Source: Pseudomonas fluorescens Q2-87
GTDB taxonomy: Bacteria > Pseudomonadota > Gammaproteobacteria > Pseudomonadales > Pseudomonadaceae
Direction: 5' to 3'
Length of the DNA stretch: 64,000 bases
Assembly: GCF_000281895.1 (NCBI RefSeq)
Contig: NZ_CM001558.1
Location: 496,001 to 560,000 of the forward strand
Shown in pieces: positions 36,625 through 46,840 of the stretch; the stretch's first letter is position 1, and every line of letters begins with the position of its first letter. A program made the position numbers and the translations under genes. The notes under the pieces are model-generated. The model ran no database searches. It was not told the origin of the DNA and was given only the letters and a program-made list of their open reading frames with translations.

Positions 36625-37665
36625 TTAAAGACTCATCACTTCTCGAATATCCGCCGCCAATTCCCGCACCCGCGCTTCTTCGGTGTCCCACGAGCACATG
36701 AAGCGTGCGCCGCCCTTGCCGATGAAGGTGTAGAAACGCCAGCCCTTGTTGGTAAGCGCGGCAATGGCCGGTTCCGACAGTTGCAGGAACACGCCGTTGG
36801 CCTGGACCGGGAACATCAGTTCCACACCAGGAATGTCGCTGACCAGTTGCGCCAGCAATTGCGCGCAGTGGTTGGCGTGGCGGGCGTGCTTGAGCCAGGC
36901 CTCGTTCTGCAGCAGGCCGACCCAAGGCGCGGAAAGAAAGCGCATTTTCGAGGCCAGTTGCCCGGCCTGCTTGCAGCGGTAGTCGAAGTCTTCGGCCAGG
37001 TCGTGGTTGAAGAACAGGATCGCTTCACCCACCGCCATGCCGTTTTTCGTACCGCCGAAGCACAACACGTCCACGCCGGCCTTCCAGGTCAGGTCCGCCG
37101 GGGTGCAGCCGAGGAAGGCGCAGGCGTTGGAGAACCGCGCGCCGTCCATGTGCAGGTTCAGCCCCAATTCCTTGCAGGTGACGCTGATGGCGCGGATTTC
37201 TTCCGGCGTGTAGACGCTGCCGACTTCCGTGGCCTGGGTGAGGGTCACGACCCGTGGCTTGGGGTAATGGATGTCCTGGCGCTTGAGGGCGACCTCGCGG
37301 ATGGCGTCGGGGGTCAGCTTGCCGTTTTCCGTGCGGGCCACCAACAGCTTGGATCCGTTGGAGAAGAACTCCGGCGCGCCACATTCGTCGGTTTCGACGT
37401 GGGCGGTTTCCGAGCAGATCACGCTGTGGTAACTCTGGCACAGCGAAGACAGCGCCAGGGAGTTGGCCGCGGTGCCATTGAACGCGAAGAACACTTCGCA
37501 GTCGGTTTCGAACAAGGCCCGGAAATCATCCGCCGCGCGGTGGGTCCATTCATCGTCACCGTAGGCGCGCTGGTGGCCCTGGTTGGCCTCTGCCATGGCG
37601 GCCCAGGCTTCGGGGCAAATGCCGGAATAGTTGTCGCTGGCGAACTGTTGACTCTTGTCGGTCAT
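36625..37665 (-). CDS. ltaE: Low-specificity L-threonine aldolase
   Basis: 346 residues, PLP-dependent aldolase that splits threonine or allo-threonine to glycine and acetaldehyde, or runs in reverse. The family start FASDNYSGICPEAW and the PLP-lysine motif CFGGTKNGMAVGE are present. In P. aeruginosa the equivalent (ltaA, PA5413) lies at the same place near gbcB, consistent with a role in handling glycine from betaine. Confidence 0.93.
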   Translation of the reverse strand: MTDKSQQFASDNYSGICPEAWAAMAEANQGHQRAYGDDEWTHRAADDFRALFETDCEVFFAFNGTAANSLALSSLCQSYHSVICSETAHVETDECGAPEFFSNGSKLLVARTENGKLTPDAIREVALKRQDIHYPKPRVVTLTQATEVGSVYTPEEIRAISVTCKELGLNLHMDGARFSNACAFLGCTPADLTWKAGVDVLCFGGTKNGMAVGEAILFFNHDLAEDFDYRCKQAGQLASKMRFLSAPWVGLLQNEAWLKHARHANHCAQLLAQLVSDIPGVELMFPVQANGVFLQLSEPAIAALTNKGWRFYTFIGKGGARFMCSWDTEEARVRELAADIREVMSL

Positions 37666-37864
37666 GGCCTTGCTCCTGAGATAGAGAGTCCTGGGTAAGA
37701 GATCCCTGGCGGAATTCCCGGGTGGGGGATTCCATGGTTCGGCGCGCTTGAGTGCGCAACGCCGTGGTCGATCATGGTTTGGTGCGCACTTTACCCAAGA
37801 TTAGCGGGGGAACACACCGGATGTTTCTGTCAGGAATTCACAAAATCATCGGGCCATTATCTAC

Positions 37865-38569
37865 ATGAGCCGGCGCGACGGGGCGCTGGACCTGCTCAAG
37901 TGGCTGGCTCTGTTGGCGATGATTCTCGATCATCTGCGATATGTCGGTTACTCCGTCGATTGGCTGTACGTGCCGGGGCGCTTGGCGTTTCCGTGGTTCT
38001 GCCTGGCGATGGCGGCAAACCTTGGACGCTCCGGGACCGGTGCCAGCTCGTGGCGCTACCTGGGTTGGTTGCTGTTGTTCAGTGCGGTGAGTGAAATTCC
38101 CTATCGGCTGTTCTTTCCCGACGCGTCCACCCTGAACGTGATGCCGACTTTGGTCCTGGGCCTGCTGGTAGCACGCGGCTGGCAGACATCGACCCTGAAA
38201 GCGCGAGGCCTGGCGGCAAGCGCGTTGCTGCTGGCGGCGCTGTTTTCATCGCAACTGATGTTCGGTTTTTTCGGTGTGCTGTTGCCCCTGGCGATGTTGC
38301 TGGTGTTGCGCCGGCCTTGGTATTTCGCGGTCTTGCCCGCAGGGGTATGTGTGGCGGCCAATCAATGGCGGGTGTTGTATGGCGCGGCGTGGCTGGGAGA
38401 TGCGGTGGCGTTGTGGGGGCTGCTGGCTTGCCTGATTGCGCCAGGGCTTGGGTTGTTTCTTTTGCGACGGGCCGGTCGTTTTCGTCCGCTGGCGATGCGG
38501 CGCTGGGCTTATGGGCTTTATCCGGCGCATTTCCTGGTTTTGCTTGTGGTTCGCCAGATCGCCGCGTAA
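37865..38569 (+). CDS. TraX-family integral membrane protein
   Basis: 234 residues with about seven membrane segments. The N-terminal pattern [20 protein letters not shown] is typical of the TraX family, named for the F-pilin acetylase. The chromosomal homologues are thought to be membrane acyltransferases of unknown substrate. It is separated from ltaE by 199 bp with several small inverted repeats, and is followed by a REP pair. Confidence 0.8.
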   Translation: MSRRDGALDLLKWLALLAMILDHLRYVGYSVDWLYVPGRLAFPWFCLAMAANLGRSGTGASSWRYLGWLLLFSAVSEIPYRLFFPDASTLNVMPTLVLGLLVARGWQTSTLKARGLAASALLLAALFSSQLMFGFFGVLLPLAMLLVLRRPWYFAVLPAGVCVAANQWRVLYGAAWLGDAVALWGLLACLIAPGLGLFLLRRAGRFRPLAMRRWAYGLYPAHFLVLLVVRQIAA

Positions 38570-38882
38570 CCCCCCGTGGCGAGGGAGCTTGCTCCCGCTG
38601 GGCTACGCAGTAGCCCCAAACCTGAGGGTGCGCTTTATCAGGTACACCGCGTTTGCCGGTTTTACGACTGCTTCGCAGTCGAGCGGGAGCAAGCTCCCTC
38701 GCCACGGAGGTTGGCGCCGGCCCTCCTTTGCTGTGCATGTCGTAAACGCACCTTTGCGTGGCGTCCATAGGCATTTGACCTGCCTGCGCCAGCCATACCA
38801 TCGCATCCAAAGGGCACGACCGAAACGGTGGTCAGTGCCTCACCGAGACGAATGGCGCACCGTCGCCGCTGGGAGAGATGCA
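38570..38882. other. REP pair and leader upstream of glyA
   Basis: 313 bases. The REP pair occupies 38576-38705 and the remaining 177 bases are the presumed promoter and untranslated leader of the glyA-sox transcript. No riboswitch fold was recognised. A glycine or sarcosine-responsive regulator site would be expected here but I could not pick one out. Confidence 0.5.
38576..38705. repeat. REP inverted pair (type A)
   Basis: GTGGCGAGGGAGC arms 130 bp end to end. Confidence 0.9.
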
Positions 38883-40136
38883 ATGTTCAGCAAGCAAGAC
38901 CAAATCCAAGGTTACGACGATGCACTGCTGGCGGCGATGAACGCCGAGGAGCAACGCCAGGAAGATCACATCGAGCTGATTGCGTCAGAGAACTACACCA
39001 GCAAGCGCGTGATGCAGGCCCAGGGCAGCGGCCTGACCAACAAGTACGCCGAAGGTTATCCAGGCAAGCGCTACTACGGTGGCTGCGAGCACGTCGACAA
39101 AGTCGAAGCCCTGGCGATCGAACGCGCCAAGCAGCTGTTCGGTGCCGATTACGCCAACGTCCAGCCGCACTCCGGTTCTTCGGCCAACAGCGCCGTATAC
39201 CTGGCTTTGCTGCAGGCCGGCGACACCATCCTGGGCATGAGCCTGGCCCACGGCGGTCACCTGACCCACGGCGCCAAGGTGTCGTCCTCGGGCAAGCTCT
39301 ATAACGCGGTGCAGTACGGCATCGACACCACCACTGGCCTGATCGACTACGACGAAGTCGAGCGCCTGGCGGTCGAGCACAAGCCGAAAATGATCGTGGC
39401 CGGTTTCTCGGCGTACTCCAAGACCCTGGATTTCCCACGTTTCCGCCAGATCGCCGACAAGGTCGGTGCCCTGTTGTTCGTCGACATGGCCCACGTCGCC
39501 GGCCTGGTCGCCGCCGGCCTGTACCCGAACCCGCTGCCTTACGCCGATGTGGTCACCACCACGACCCACAAAACCCTGCGCGGTCCACGCGGTGGCTTGA
39601 TCCTGGCCAAGTCCAACGAAGAGATCGAGAAGAAGCTCAACGCCGCGGTATTCCCCGGTGCCCAGGGCGGCCCGCTGATGCACGTGATCGCCGGCAAGGC
39701 GGTGTGCTTCAAGGAAGCGGCGGAGCCAGGTTTCAAGGCTTATCAGCAGCAAGTGATCGATAACGCCCAGGCCATGGCTGGCGTGTTCATCAAGCGCGGC
39801 TACGATGTAGTGTCCGGTGGCACCGATAACCACCTGTTCCTGGTCAGCCTGATCCGTCAGGGCCTGACCGGCAAGGACGCCGATGCCGCCCTGGGCCGCG
39901 CCCACATCACCGTGAACAAGAACGCCGTGCCGAACGACCCGCAATCGCCATTCGTGACGTCGGGCCTGCGCATCGGCACCCCGGCGGTGACCACGCGCGG
40001 TTTCAAGGTCTCCCAGTGCGTCACGTTGGCCGGCTGGATCTGCGACATTCTCGACAACCTCGGCGACGCCGATGTCGAGGCCAACGTCGCCCAGCAAGTG
40101 TCGGCCCTGTGCGCGGATTTCCCGGTTTATCGCTGA
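38883..40136 (+). CDS. glyA: Serine hydroxymethyltransferase
   Basis: 417 residues. Interconverts glycine and serine using methylene-tetrahydrofolate. PLP lysine lies in [14 protein letters not shown], and LIASENYTS and [12 protein letters not shown] are intact. It heads the soxBDAG cluster (21 bp before soxB), so this copy is the catabolic paralogue (glyA1 in P. aeruginosa) that uses sarcosine-derived glycine and C1 groups. A GAGAGA ribosome site precedes the start. Confidence 0.95.
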   Translation: MFSKQDQIQGYDDALLAAMNAEEQRQEDHIELIASENYTSKRVMQAQGSGLTNKYAEGYPGKRYYGGCEHVDKVEALAIERAKQLFGADYANVQPHSGSSANSAVYLALLQAGDTILGMSLAHGGHLTHGAKVSSSGKLYNAVQYGIDTTTGLIDYDEVERLAVEHKPKMIVAGFSAYSKTLDFPRFRQIADKVGALLFVDMAHVAGLVAAGLYPNPLPYADVVTTTTHKTLRGPRGGLILAKSNEEIEKKLNAAVFPGAQGGPLMHVIAGKAVCFKEAAEPGFKAYQQQVIDNAQAMAGVFIKRGYDVVSGGTDNHLFLVSLIRQGLTGKDADAALGRAHITVNKNAVPNDPQSPFVTSGLRIGTPAVTTRGFKVSQCVTLAGWICDILDNLGDADVEANVAQQVSALCADFPVYR

Positions 40137-40157
40137 GTCGGTTTTGGAGTAATGACT

Positions 40158-41408
40158 ATGCAACGCTATTCGGGCTTCGGCCTCTTCAAACACTCACTCA
40201 GCCATCACGAAAACTGGCAGCGGATGTGGCGCACGCCGACCCCGAAAAAAGTCTACGACGTGGTCATCGTCGGCGGTGGCGGGCATGGCCTGGCAACCGC
40301 TTACTACCTGGCCAAGGAGCACGGCATCACCAACGTGGCCGTGGTCGAGAAGGGCTGGCTGGGCGGCGGTAACACCGCGCGCAACACCACCATCGTGCGC
40401 TCCAACTACCTGTGGGACGAATCGGCCCATCTGTACGAACATGCGATGAAGCTGTGGGAAGGCCTGTCCCAGGACCTGAACTACAACGTGATGTTCTCCC
40501 AGCGTGGCGTCTACAATCTGTGCCACACCCTGCAAGACATCCGTGATTCCGAGCGCCGGGTCAGCGCCAACCGCCTCAACGGCGTCGACGGTGAGCTGCT
40601 CAACGCCAAGCAAGTAGCAGACGAGATTCCTTACCTGGACTGCTCGAAAAACACCCGCTACCCGGTGATGGGCGCCACCGTCCAGCGTCGCGGCGGCGTG
40701 GCCCGTCACGATGCCGTGGCCTGGGGCTTTGCCCGGGCGGCGGACGCGTTGGGCGTGGACCTGATCCAGCAGACCGAAGTGATCGGTTTCCGCAAGGAAA
40801 ACGGCGTGTGCATCGGTGTGGAAACCAACAAGGGCTTCATCGGCGCCAAGCGCGTCGGCGTGGTGACCGCCGGTAACTCCGGGCACATGGCCAAGCTCGC
40901 GGGCTTCCGCCTGCCGATCGAATCCCACCCGCTGCAAGCACTGGTGTCCGAGCCGATCAAGCCGATTATCGACAGCGTGATCATGTCCAACGCCGTGCAC
41001 GGCTACATCAGCCAGTCCGACAAGGGCGACCTGGTGATCGGCGCCGGTATCGACGGCTACAACGGCTACGGCCAGCGTGGCTCGTACCCGGTGATCGAGC
41101 ACACCGTCCAAGCCATCGTCGAGATGTTCCCGGTGCTGTCGCGGGTGCGCATGAACCGCCAGTGGGGCGGCATCGTCGATACCACGCCGGACGCCTGCCC
41201 GATCATCTCCAAGACGCCGGTGCCGAACATGTTCTTCAACTGCGGTTGGGGCACCGGCGGCTTCAAGGCCACCCCGGGCTCGGGCAACGTCTTCGCTGCA
41301 AGCCTGGCCAAGGGTGAAATGCACCCACTGGCCGCGCCGTTTTCCATCGACCGTTTCCACAACGGCGCTCTGATCGACGAACACGGCGCTGCTGCCGTCG
41401 CCCACTAA
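40158..41408 (+). CDS. soxB: Sarcosine oxidase beta subunit
   Basis: 416 residues, FAD-containing subunit of the heterotetrameric sarcosine oxidase. It starts with the family sequence [20 protein letters not shown], then the dinucleotide-binding motif [20 protein letters not shown]. The C-terminal [14 protein letters not shown] is conserved. A start six bases earlier is possible, but GGAG is better placed for this one. First of four ordered sox genes. Confidence 0.96.
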   Translation: MQRYSGFGLFKHSLSHHENWQRMWRTPTPKKVYDVVIVGGGGHGLATAYYLAKEHGITNVAVVEKGWLGGGNTARNTTIVRSNYLWDESAHLYEHAMKLWEGLSQDLNYNVMFSQRGVYNLCHTLQDIRDSERRVSANRLNGVDGELLNAKQVADEIPYLDCSKNTRYPVMGATVQRRGGVARHDAVAWGFARAADALGVDLIQQTEVIGFRKENGVCIGVETNKGFIGAKRVGVVTAGNSGHMAKLAGFRLPIESHPLQALVSEPIKPIIDSVIMSNAVHGYISQSDKGDLVIGAGIDGYNGYGQRGSYPVIEHTVQAIVEMFPVLSRVRMNRQWGGIVDTTPDACPIISKTPVPNMFFNCGWGTGGFKATPGSGNVFAASLAKGEMHPLAAPFSIDRFHNGALIDEHGAAAVAH

Positions 41409-41422
41409 CAGGAGAAATCCCT

Positions 41423-41752
41423 ATGTTGCACATCTTCTGTCCTCACTGCGGCGAACTGCGCTCCGAAGAGGAATTCCATGCATCCGGCCAGGCGCATATC
41501 CCGCGTCCGCTGGATCCGAATGCCTGCACCGACGCGGAGTGGGGCGACTACATGTTCTTCCGTGACAACCCACGCGGGTTGCACCATGAACTCTGGGACC
41601 ACGTCGCCGGCTGCCGCCAGTATTTCAACGCGACCCGTGACACCGTGACCTACGAGATTCTCGAAACCTACAAGATCGGCCAAAAGCCGCAGTTCACCGA
41701 CAAGGCTGACAGTCCGAAAGCGGCTGCACAGGCTCTGGGAGAGAAGGTATGA
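41423..41752 (+). CDS. soxD: Sarcosine oxidase delta subunit
   Basis: 109 residues, zinc-binding small subunit. Zinc ligands are seen in FCPHCGELR at the N-terminus and in LWDHVAGCRQYF. It lies 14 bp after soxB and overlaps soxA by four bases (ATGA), indicating translational coupling. Confidence 0.95.
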   Translation: MLHIFCPHCGELRSEEEFHASGQAHIPRPLDPNACTDAEWGDYMFFRDNPRGLHHELWDHVAGCRQYFNATRDTVTYEILETYKIGQKPQFTDKADSPKAAAQALGEKV

Positions 41753-44700
41753 GCCAGATCAATCGCCTGTCCAACGGCGGACGGATCGACCGCAACAAAG
41801 TGCTGAGCTTCACCTTCAACGGCCAGACCTACAAAGGTTTTGAAGGCGATTCCCTGGCCGCTGCACTGCTGGCCAACGGCGTCGACATCATTGGCCGCAG
41901 CTTCAAGTATTCCCGCCCGCGCGGCATCTTCGCCGCCGGCGCCGAAGAACCGAATGCGGTGCTGCAGATCGGTGCCACCGAAGCCACGCAGATCCCGAAC
42001 GTGCGCGCCACGCAACAGGCGCTGTATCAAGGTTTGGTCGCCACCAGCACCAACGGCTGGCCGAACGTGAACAACGACATGATGGGCATTCTCGGCAAAG
42101 TCGGCGGCAAGCTGATGCCACCGGGTTTCTACTACAAAACCTTCATGTACCCGCAATCGTTCTGGATGACTTATGAGAAGTACATCCGCAAGGCCGCAGG
42201 GTTGGGTCGCTCTCCGACCGAGAACGATCCGGACACCTACGACTACATGAACCGTCACTGCGACGTGCTCATCGTCGGCGCCGGCCCTGCCGGCCTGGCC
42301 GCTGCATTGGCAGCCGCCCGCAGCGGTGCGCGAGTGATCCTGGCCGATGAGCAGGAAGAGTTCGGCGGCAGCCTGCTCGACTCCCGCGAAAGCCTGGACG
42401 GCAAGCCGGCGACCGAATGGGTCGCGGCGGTGATCGCCGAGTTGAAATCGATGCCCGAAGTGGTGCTGCTGCCTCGTGCCACGGTGAACGGTTACCACGA
42501 CCACAACTTCCTGACTATCCACGAGCGCCTCACCGACCACCTCGGTGATCGTGCGCCGATTGGCCAGGTGCGCCAGCGCATCCACCGGGTCCGCGCCAAG
42601 CGCGTGGTCCTGGCCACCGGCGCCTGCGAGCGTCCGCTGGTCTACGGCAACAACGACGTGCCGGGCAACATGCTGGCCGGCGCAGTGTCCACCTACGTGC
42701 GCCGCTACGGCGTGGCACCGGGCAAGAAACTGGTGCTGAGCACCAACAACGACCATGCCTATCGCGTCGCGCTGGACTGGTTCGATGCCGGCCTGCAAGT
42801 GGTCGCCGTGGCCGATGCCCGCACCAATCCACGTGGTGCGCTGGTGGAAGAGGCGCGTGCCAAAGGCATTCGCATCCTCACCGGCAGCGCGGTAATCGAG
42901 GCCCGTGGTAGCAAGCGCGTTACCGCAGCGCGCATCGCCGCCATCGATGTCAGGGCGCACAAAGTCACCAGTCCCGGCGAATGGCTGGACTGCGACCTGG
43001 TGGCCAGCTCCGGCGGCTACAGCCCAGTGGTTCACCTGGCTTCGCACCTGGGCGGCAAGCCGACCTGGCGTGAAGACATCCTCGGTTTCGTACCCGGCGA
43101 AGCGCCGCAGAAGCGTGTCTGCGTCGGTGGTGTGAATGGTGTCTACAGTCTCGGCGATACCTTGGCCGATGGCTTCGAGGGCGGCGTGCGCGCAGCCACT
43201 GAAGCCGGTTTCAAGGCGGTTGAGGGTGTATTGCCCAAAGCCCTGAGCCGTCATGAGGAGCCAACCCTGGCGCTGTTCCAGGTGCCCCACGAAAAATCCA
43301 CGGCACGGGCGCCGAAGCAATTCGTCGACCTGCAGAACGACGTCACCGCTGCCGCCATCGAGCTCGCCACCCGCGAAGGCTTCGAGTCGGTGGAGCACGT
43401 CAAGCGCTACACCGCACTGGGCTTCGGCACCGACCAGGGCAAACTGGGCAACGTCAACGGCCTGGCCATCGCGGCCCGCTCGCTGAACGTGAGCATCCCG
43501 CAGATGGGCACCACCATGTTCCGTCCGAACTACACGCCGGTGACTTTCGGCGCGGTGGCGGGTCGTCACTGTGGGCACATCTTCGAACCGGTGCGTTTCA
43601 CCGCGCTGCATGCCTGGCATGTGAAGAACGGTGCTGAGTTTGAAGATGTCGGCCAATGGAAGCGCCCATGGTACTTCCCGAAGAATGGCGAAGACATGCA
43701 CGCCGCAGTCAAGCGCGAATGCAAGGCCGTGCGCGACAGCGTTGGCCTGCTGGACGCCTCGACCCTGGGCAAGATCGACATCCAGGGCCCGGACGCCCGC
43801 GAGTTTCTCAACCGCGTCTACACCAACGCCTGGACCAAGCTCGACGTGGGCAAGGCCCGCTACGGCCTGATGTGCAAGGAAGACGGCATGGTCTTCGACG
43901 ATGGTGTGACCGCTTGTATGGCGGACAACCATTTCATCATGACCACCACCACTGGCGGCGCGGCCCGTGTGCTGCAATGGCTGGAGATCTATCACCAGAC
44001 CGAATGGCCGGATCTGAAGGTGTACTTCACCTCGGTCACCGACCATTGGGCGACCATGACCCTGTCCGGTCCCAACAGCCGCAAGCTGCTGAGCGAAGTC
44101 ACCGACATCGACCTGGACAAGGACGCGTTCCCGTTCATGACCTGGAAAGAAGGCCAGGTGGGCGGCGTGCCGGCGCGGGTGTTCCGGATTTCGTTTACCG
44201 GTGAGCTGTCGTACGAAGTCAACGTGCAAGCCGACTACGCCATGGGCGTGCTGGAAAAAATCGTCGAGGCCGGCAAAAAGTACAACCTGACCCCGTACGG
44301 CACCGAGACCATGCACGTACTGCGGGCCGAGAAGGGCTTCATCATTGTCGGTCAGGACACCGACAGCTCGATGACCCCGGACGACTTGAACATGGGCTGG
44401 TGCGTAGGCCGTACCAAACCGTTCTCGTGGATCGGCTGGCGTGGCATGAACCGCGAAGATTGCGTGCGTGAAGAGCGCAAGCAACTGGTGGGCCTCAAGC
44501 CGATCGACCCGAATGTCTGGCTGCCGGAAGGTGCGCAACTGGTGTTCAACACCAAGCAGGCGATCCCTATGACCATGGTCGGCCACGTGACCTCCAGCTA
44601 TGCCCACAACTCCCTGGGTTATTCATTTGCCATGGGCGTGGTCAAGGGCGGGCTCAAGCGGATGGGCGAGCGAGTCTTCGCCCCCCTGGCCGACGGCAGC

Positions 44701-44766
44701 GTGATCGAGGCAGAGATTGTTTCTTCGGTGTTCTTCGATCCGAAGGGGGATCGGCAGAATATCTAA
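41749..44766 (+). CDS. soxA: Sarcosine oxidase alpha subunit
   Basis: 1005 residues. Domain order: an N-terminal 2Fe-2S-like fold lacking the cysteines, as usual for the family (about 1-110); an NAD-binding Rossmann domain (VLIVGAGPAGLAAALAAA near 171); and a C-terminal folate-binding GcvT-like aminomethyltransferase half (about 600-1005) that takes up the methyl carbon as methylene-tetrahydrofolate. It overlaps soxD by four bases. Confidence 0.96.
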   Translation: MSQINRLSNGGRIDRNKVLSFTFNGQTYKGFEGDSLAAALLANGVDIIGRSFKYSRPRGIFAAGAEEPNAVLQIGATEATQIPNVRATQQALYQGLVATSTNGWPNVNNDMMGILGKVGGKLMPPGFYYKTFMYPQSFWMTYEKYIRKAAGLGRSPTENDPDTYDYMNRHCDVLIVGAGPAGLAAALAAARSGARVILADEQEEFGGSLLDSRESLDGKPATEWVAAVIAELKSMPEVVLLPRATVNGYHDHNFLTIHERLTDHLGDRAPIGQVRQRIHRVRAKRVVLATGACERPLVYGNNDVPGNMLAGAVSTYVRRYGVAPGKKLVLSTNNDHAYRVALDWFDAGLQVVAVADARTNPRGALVEEARAKGIRILTGSAVIEARGSKRVTAARIAAIDVRAHKVTSPGEWLDCDLVASSGGYSPVVHLASHLGGKPTWREDILGFVPGEAPQKRVCVGGVNGVYSLGDTLADGFEGGVRAATEAGFKAVEGVLPKALSRHEEPTLALFQVPHEKSTARAPKQFVDLQNDVTAAAIELATREGFESVEHVKRYTALGFGTDQGKLGNVNGLAIAARSLNVSIPQMGTTMFRPNYTPVTFGAVAGRHCGHIFEPVRFTALHAWHVKNGAEFEDVGQWKRPWYFPKNGEDMHAAVKRECKAVRDSVGLLDASTLGKIDIQGPDAREFLNRVYTNAWTKLDVGKARYGLMCKEDGMVFDDGVTACMADNHFIMTTTTGGAARVLQWLEIYHQTEWPDLKVYFTSVTDHWATMTLSGPNSRKLLSEVTDIDLDKDAFPFMTWKEGQVGGVPARVFRISFTGELSYEVNVQADYAMGVLEKIVEAGKKYNLTPYGTETMHVLRAEKGFIIVGQDTDSSMTPDDLNMGWCVGRTKPFSWIGWRGMNREDCVREERKQLVGLKPIDPNVWLPEGAQLVFNTKQAIPMTMVGHVTSSYAHNSLGYSFAMGVVKGGLKRMGERVFAPLADGSVIEAEIVSSVFFDPKGDRQNI

Positions 44767-44812
44767 AGGGACTTTGGTCCTGTGGGTGGGCAGTTACACC
44801 GCGTCGCCTCAT

Positions 44813-44901
44813 TCGCGAGCAAGCCCGCTCCCACAGGATTGAAGTCGCCAAAGGAATTTGAGCCAGGCATCAATCCAATGTGGGAGCGGGCTTGCTCGCG
44901 A
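44813..44901. repeat. REP inverted pair (type B) inside the sox operon
   Basis: TCGCGAGCAAGCCCGCTCCC and its inverse, 89 bp end to end, in the 194-bp gap between soxA and soxG. Confidence 0.9.
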
Positions 44902-44960
44902 AGGCGGCAGGACAGTCACCACAAATGCCGGAACAACAGAATTCAAGACAGGTGCTCCAT

Positions 44961-45593
44961 ATGACCGCAGTCAACGTGTACCAACAACGCCCAACCACCG
45001 GGGCCAAGGCCGAGTCGTCGCTGCACCATGCCGACCTCGCCAGCCTGGTGGGCAAGGGTCGCAAGAACGCCGGCGTGACCGTGCGCGAGAAAAAACTCCT
45101 GGGCCACCTGACGATTCGTGGCGATGGCCACGACCCAGCGTTCGCCGCCGGCGTGCACAAGGCCTTGGGCCTGGAGTTGCCGGGTGCACTGGCCGTCATC
45201 ATCAAGGGTGAAACCAGCCTGCAGTGGCTTGGCCCGGATGAGTGGCTGCTGGTGGTGCCGAGCGGTGAAGAGTTCGCCGCCGAGAAAAAACTTCGCGAAG
45301 CCCTGGGCGAGCTGCACATCCAGATCGTCAACGTCAGCGGCGGCCAGCAGATCCTCGAACTGTCCGGCCCGAACGTGCGCGACGTGCTGATGAAATCCAC
45401 CAGCTACGATGTCCACCCAAGCAACTTCCCGGTGGGCAAGGCCGTGGGCACGGTGTTCGCCAAGTCGCAACTGGTGATCCGCCATACCGCCGAAGACACT
45501 TGGGAGCTGGTGATCCGCCGCAGCTTCTCCGATTACTGGTGGCTGTGGTTGCAGGATGCGGCGGCTGAGTATGGGTTGAGTGTGCAGGCCTGA
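44961..45593 (+). CDS. soxG: Sarcosine oxidase gamma subunit
   Basis: 210 residues, small subunit with the family pattern VREKKLLGHLTIRG and LGPDEWLLVVPSGE, and a C-terminal GcvT-like piece. The start at MTAVNVYQQ is the family start; the upstream open frame passes into a REP element. Last sox gene, followed by purU after a REP pair. Confidence 0.94.
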   Translation: MTAVNVYQQRPTTGAKAESSLHHADLASLVGKGRKNAGVTVREKKLLGHLTIRGDGHDPAFAAGVHKALGLELPGALAVIIKGETSLQWLGPDEWLLVVPSGEEFAAEKKLREALGELHIQIVNVSGGQQILELSGPNVRDVLMKSTSYDVHPSNFPVGKAVGTVFAKSQLVIRHTAEDTWELVIRRSFSDYWWLWLQDAAAEYGLSVQA

Positions 45594-45615
45594 TTGATGG
45601 CCTTGGACTGCTTTT

Positions 45616-45707
45616 GTGGCGAGGGAGCTTGCTCCCGCTGGGCTGCGAAGCGGCCCTCGCTTTTGGCGGTTGCTACGCAACCGAGCGGGAGCAAGCTCCC
45701 TCGCCAC
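45616..45707. repeat. REP inverted pair (type A)
   Basis: GTGGCGAGGGAGC arms 92 bp end to end, between soxG and purU. Confidence 0.9.
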
Positions 45708-45757
45708 AGAGTTCTGTGTTCGGCGGGGCTTATCCATAACGAACAGGAGTCACCGCA

Positions 45758-46615
45758 ATGAGCCGCGCCCCGGATACATGGATTCTCACCGCCGACTGCC
45801 CCAGCATGCTCGGCACGGTGGACGCGGTGACCCGCTTTCTGTTCGAGCAGGGCTGCTACGTCACCGAACACCATTCTTTTGATGACCGGCTCTCGGGGCG
45901 TTTTTTCATTCGCGTGGAGTTTCGTCAGCCGGATGGCTTCGACGAGCAAAACTTTCGCGCCGGCCTGGCCGAGCGCGCCGAAGCCTTTGGCATGGTCTTC
46001 GAACTGACGCCGCCTAACTACCGGCCCAAAGTCGTGATCATGGTGTCCAAGGCCGATCACTGCCTGAACGACTTGCTCTATCGCCAGCGCATCGGCCAGT
46101 TGTCCATGGATGTGGTCGCCGTGGTGTCCAATCACCCGGATCTCAAGCCGTTGGCCGACTGGCACCAGATTCCCTACTACCATTTCCCCCTGGACCCGAA
46201 CGACAAGCCAGGCCAGGAACGGCAGGTGTGGCAGGTCATCGAGGACACCGGCGCCGAGCTGGTGATCCTCGCGCGCTACATGCAGGTGCTGTCGCCGGAG
46301 CTGTGCCGCAAGCTCGACGGCAAGGCCATCAACATCCACCACTCCCTGCTGCCGGGGTTCAAGGGCGCCAAGCCGTATCACCAGGCCTACAACAAAGGGG
46401 TGAAGCTGGTCGGCGCCACGGCGCACTACATCAACAACGACCTGGACGAAGGCCCGATCATCGCCCAGGGCGTGGAAGTGGTGGACCACAGCCACTATCC
46501 CGAGGACCTGATCGCCAAGGGCCGGGACATCGAAGGCCTGACGTTGGCGCGGGCGGTGGGGTATCACATTGAAAGAAGGGTGTTCTTGAACGCCAATCGC
46601 ACGGTCGTTCTTTAG
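45758..46615 (+). CDS. purU: Formyltetrahydrofolate deformylase
   Basis: 285 residues. The N-terminal ACT domain (about 8-85) is followed by a formyltransferase-like catalytic domain containing INIHHSLLPGFKGAKPYHQA. It hydrolyses formyl-tetrahydrofolate to formate and tetrahydrofolate, so it recycles folate loaded during sarcosine oxidation. The sox-linked copy corresponds to purU2 in P. aeruginosa. An AGGAG ribosome site precedes the start. Confidence 0.95.
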   Translation: MSRAPDTWILTADCPSMLGTVDAVTRFLFEQGCYVTEHHSFDDRLSGRFFIRVEFRQPDGFDEQNFRAGLAERAEAFGMVFELTPPNYRPKVVIMVSKADHCLNDLLYRQRIGQLSMDVVAVVSNHPDLKPLADWHQIPYYHFPLDPNDKPGQERQVWQVIEDTGAELVILARYMQVLSPELCRKLDGKAINIHHSLLPGFKGAKPYHQAYNKGVKLVGATAHYINNDLDEGPIIAQGVEVVDHSHYPEDLIAKGRDIEGLTLARAVGYHIERRVFLNANRTVVL

Positions 46616-46641
46616 ATTTTTGGGGCCGCTTCGCAGCCCAT

Positions 46642-46730
46642 TCGCGAGCAAGCCCGCTCCCACAGGAGTTGTGTCGGTACACAGATCGCGGTTCAACCAA
46701 AATCCAATGTGGGAGCGGGCTTGCTCGCGA
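46642..46730. repeat. REP inverted pair (type B)
   Basis: TCGCGAGCAAGCCCGCTCCC and its inverse, 89 bp end to end, between purU and fdhA. Confidence 0.9.
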
Positions 46731-46840
46731 AGAGGCCCTTACAGACGACAAAGTAACAAGACACAAGCACCAACCCGAGCACTCAACGCGCTGCCTGTCT
46801 GGGCAACGCGGTTCCATAAAAACAACAGCGAGGTGAAAGC

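Noticed and set aside
41668-44607. A 979-codon minus-strand open frame opposite soxA
   Set aside because: Shadow of soxA with the same low-complexity composition as other antisense frames here.
45914-46616. A transposase or insertion sequence to explain the spread of RHS cassettes
   Set aside because: No transposase, integrase or IS-type terminal repeats were found anywhere in the window; duplication and homologous exchange explain the visible pattern.
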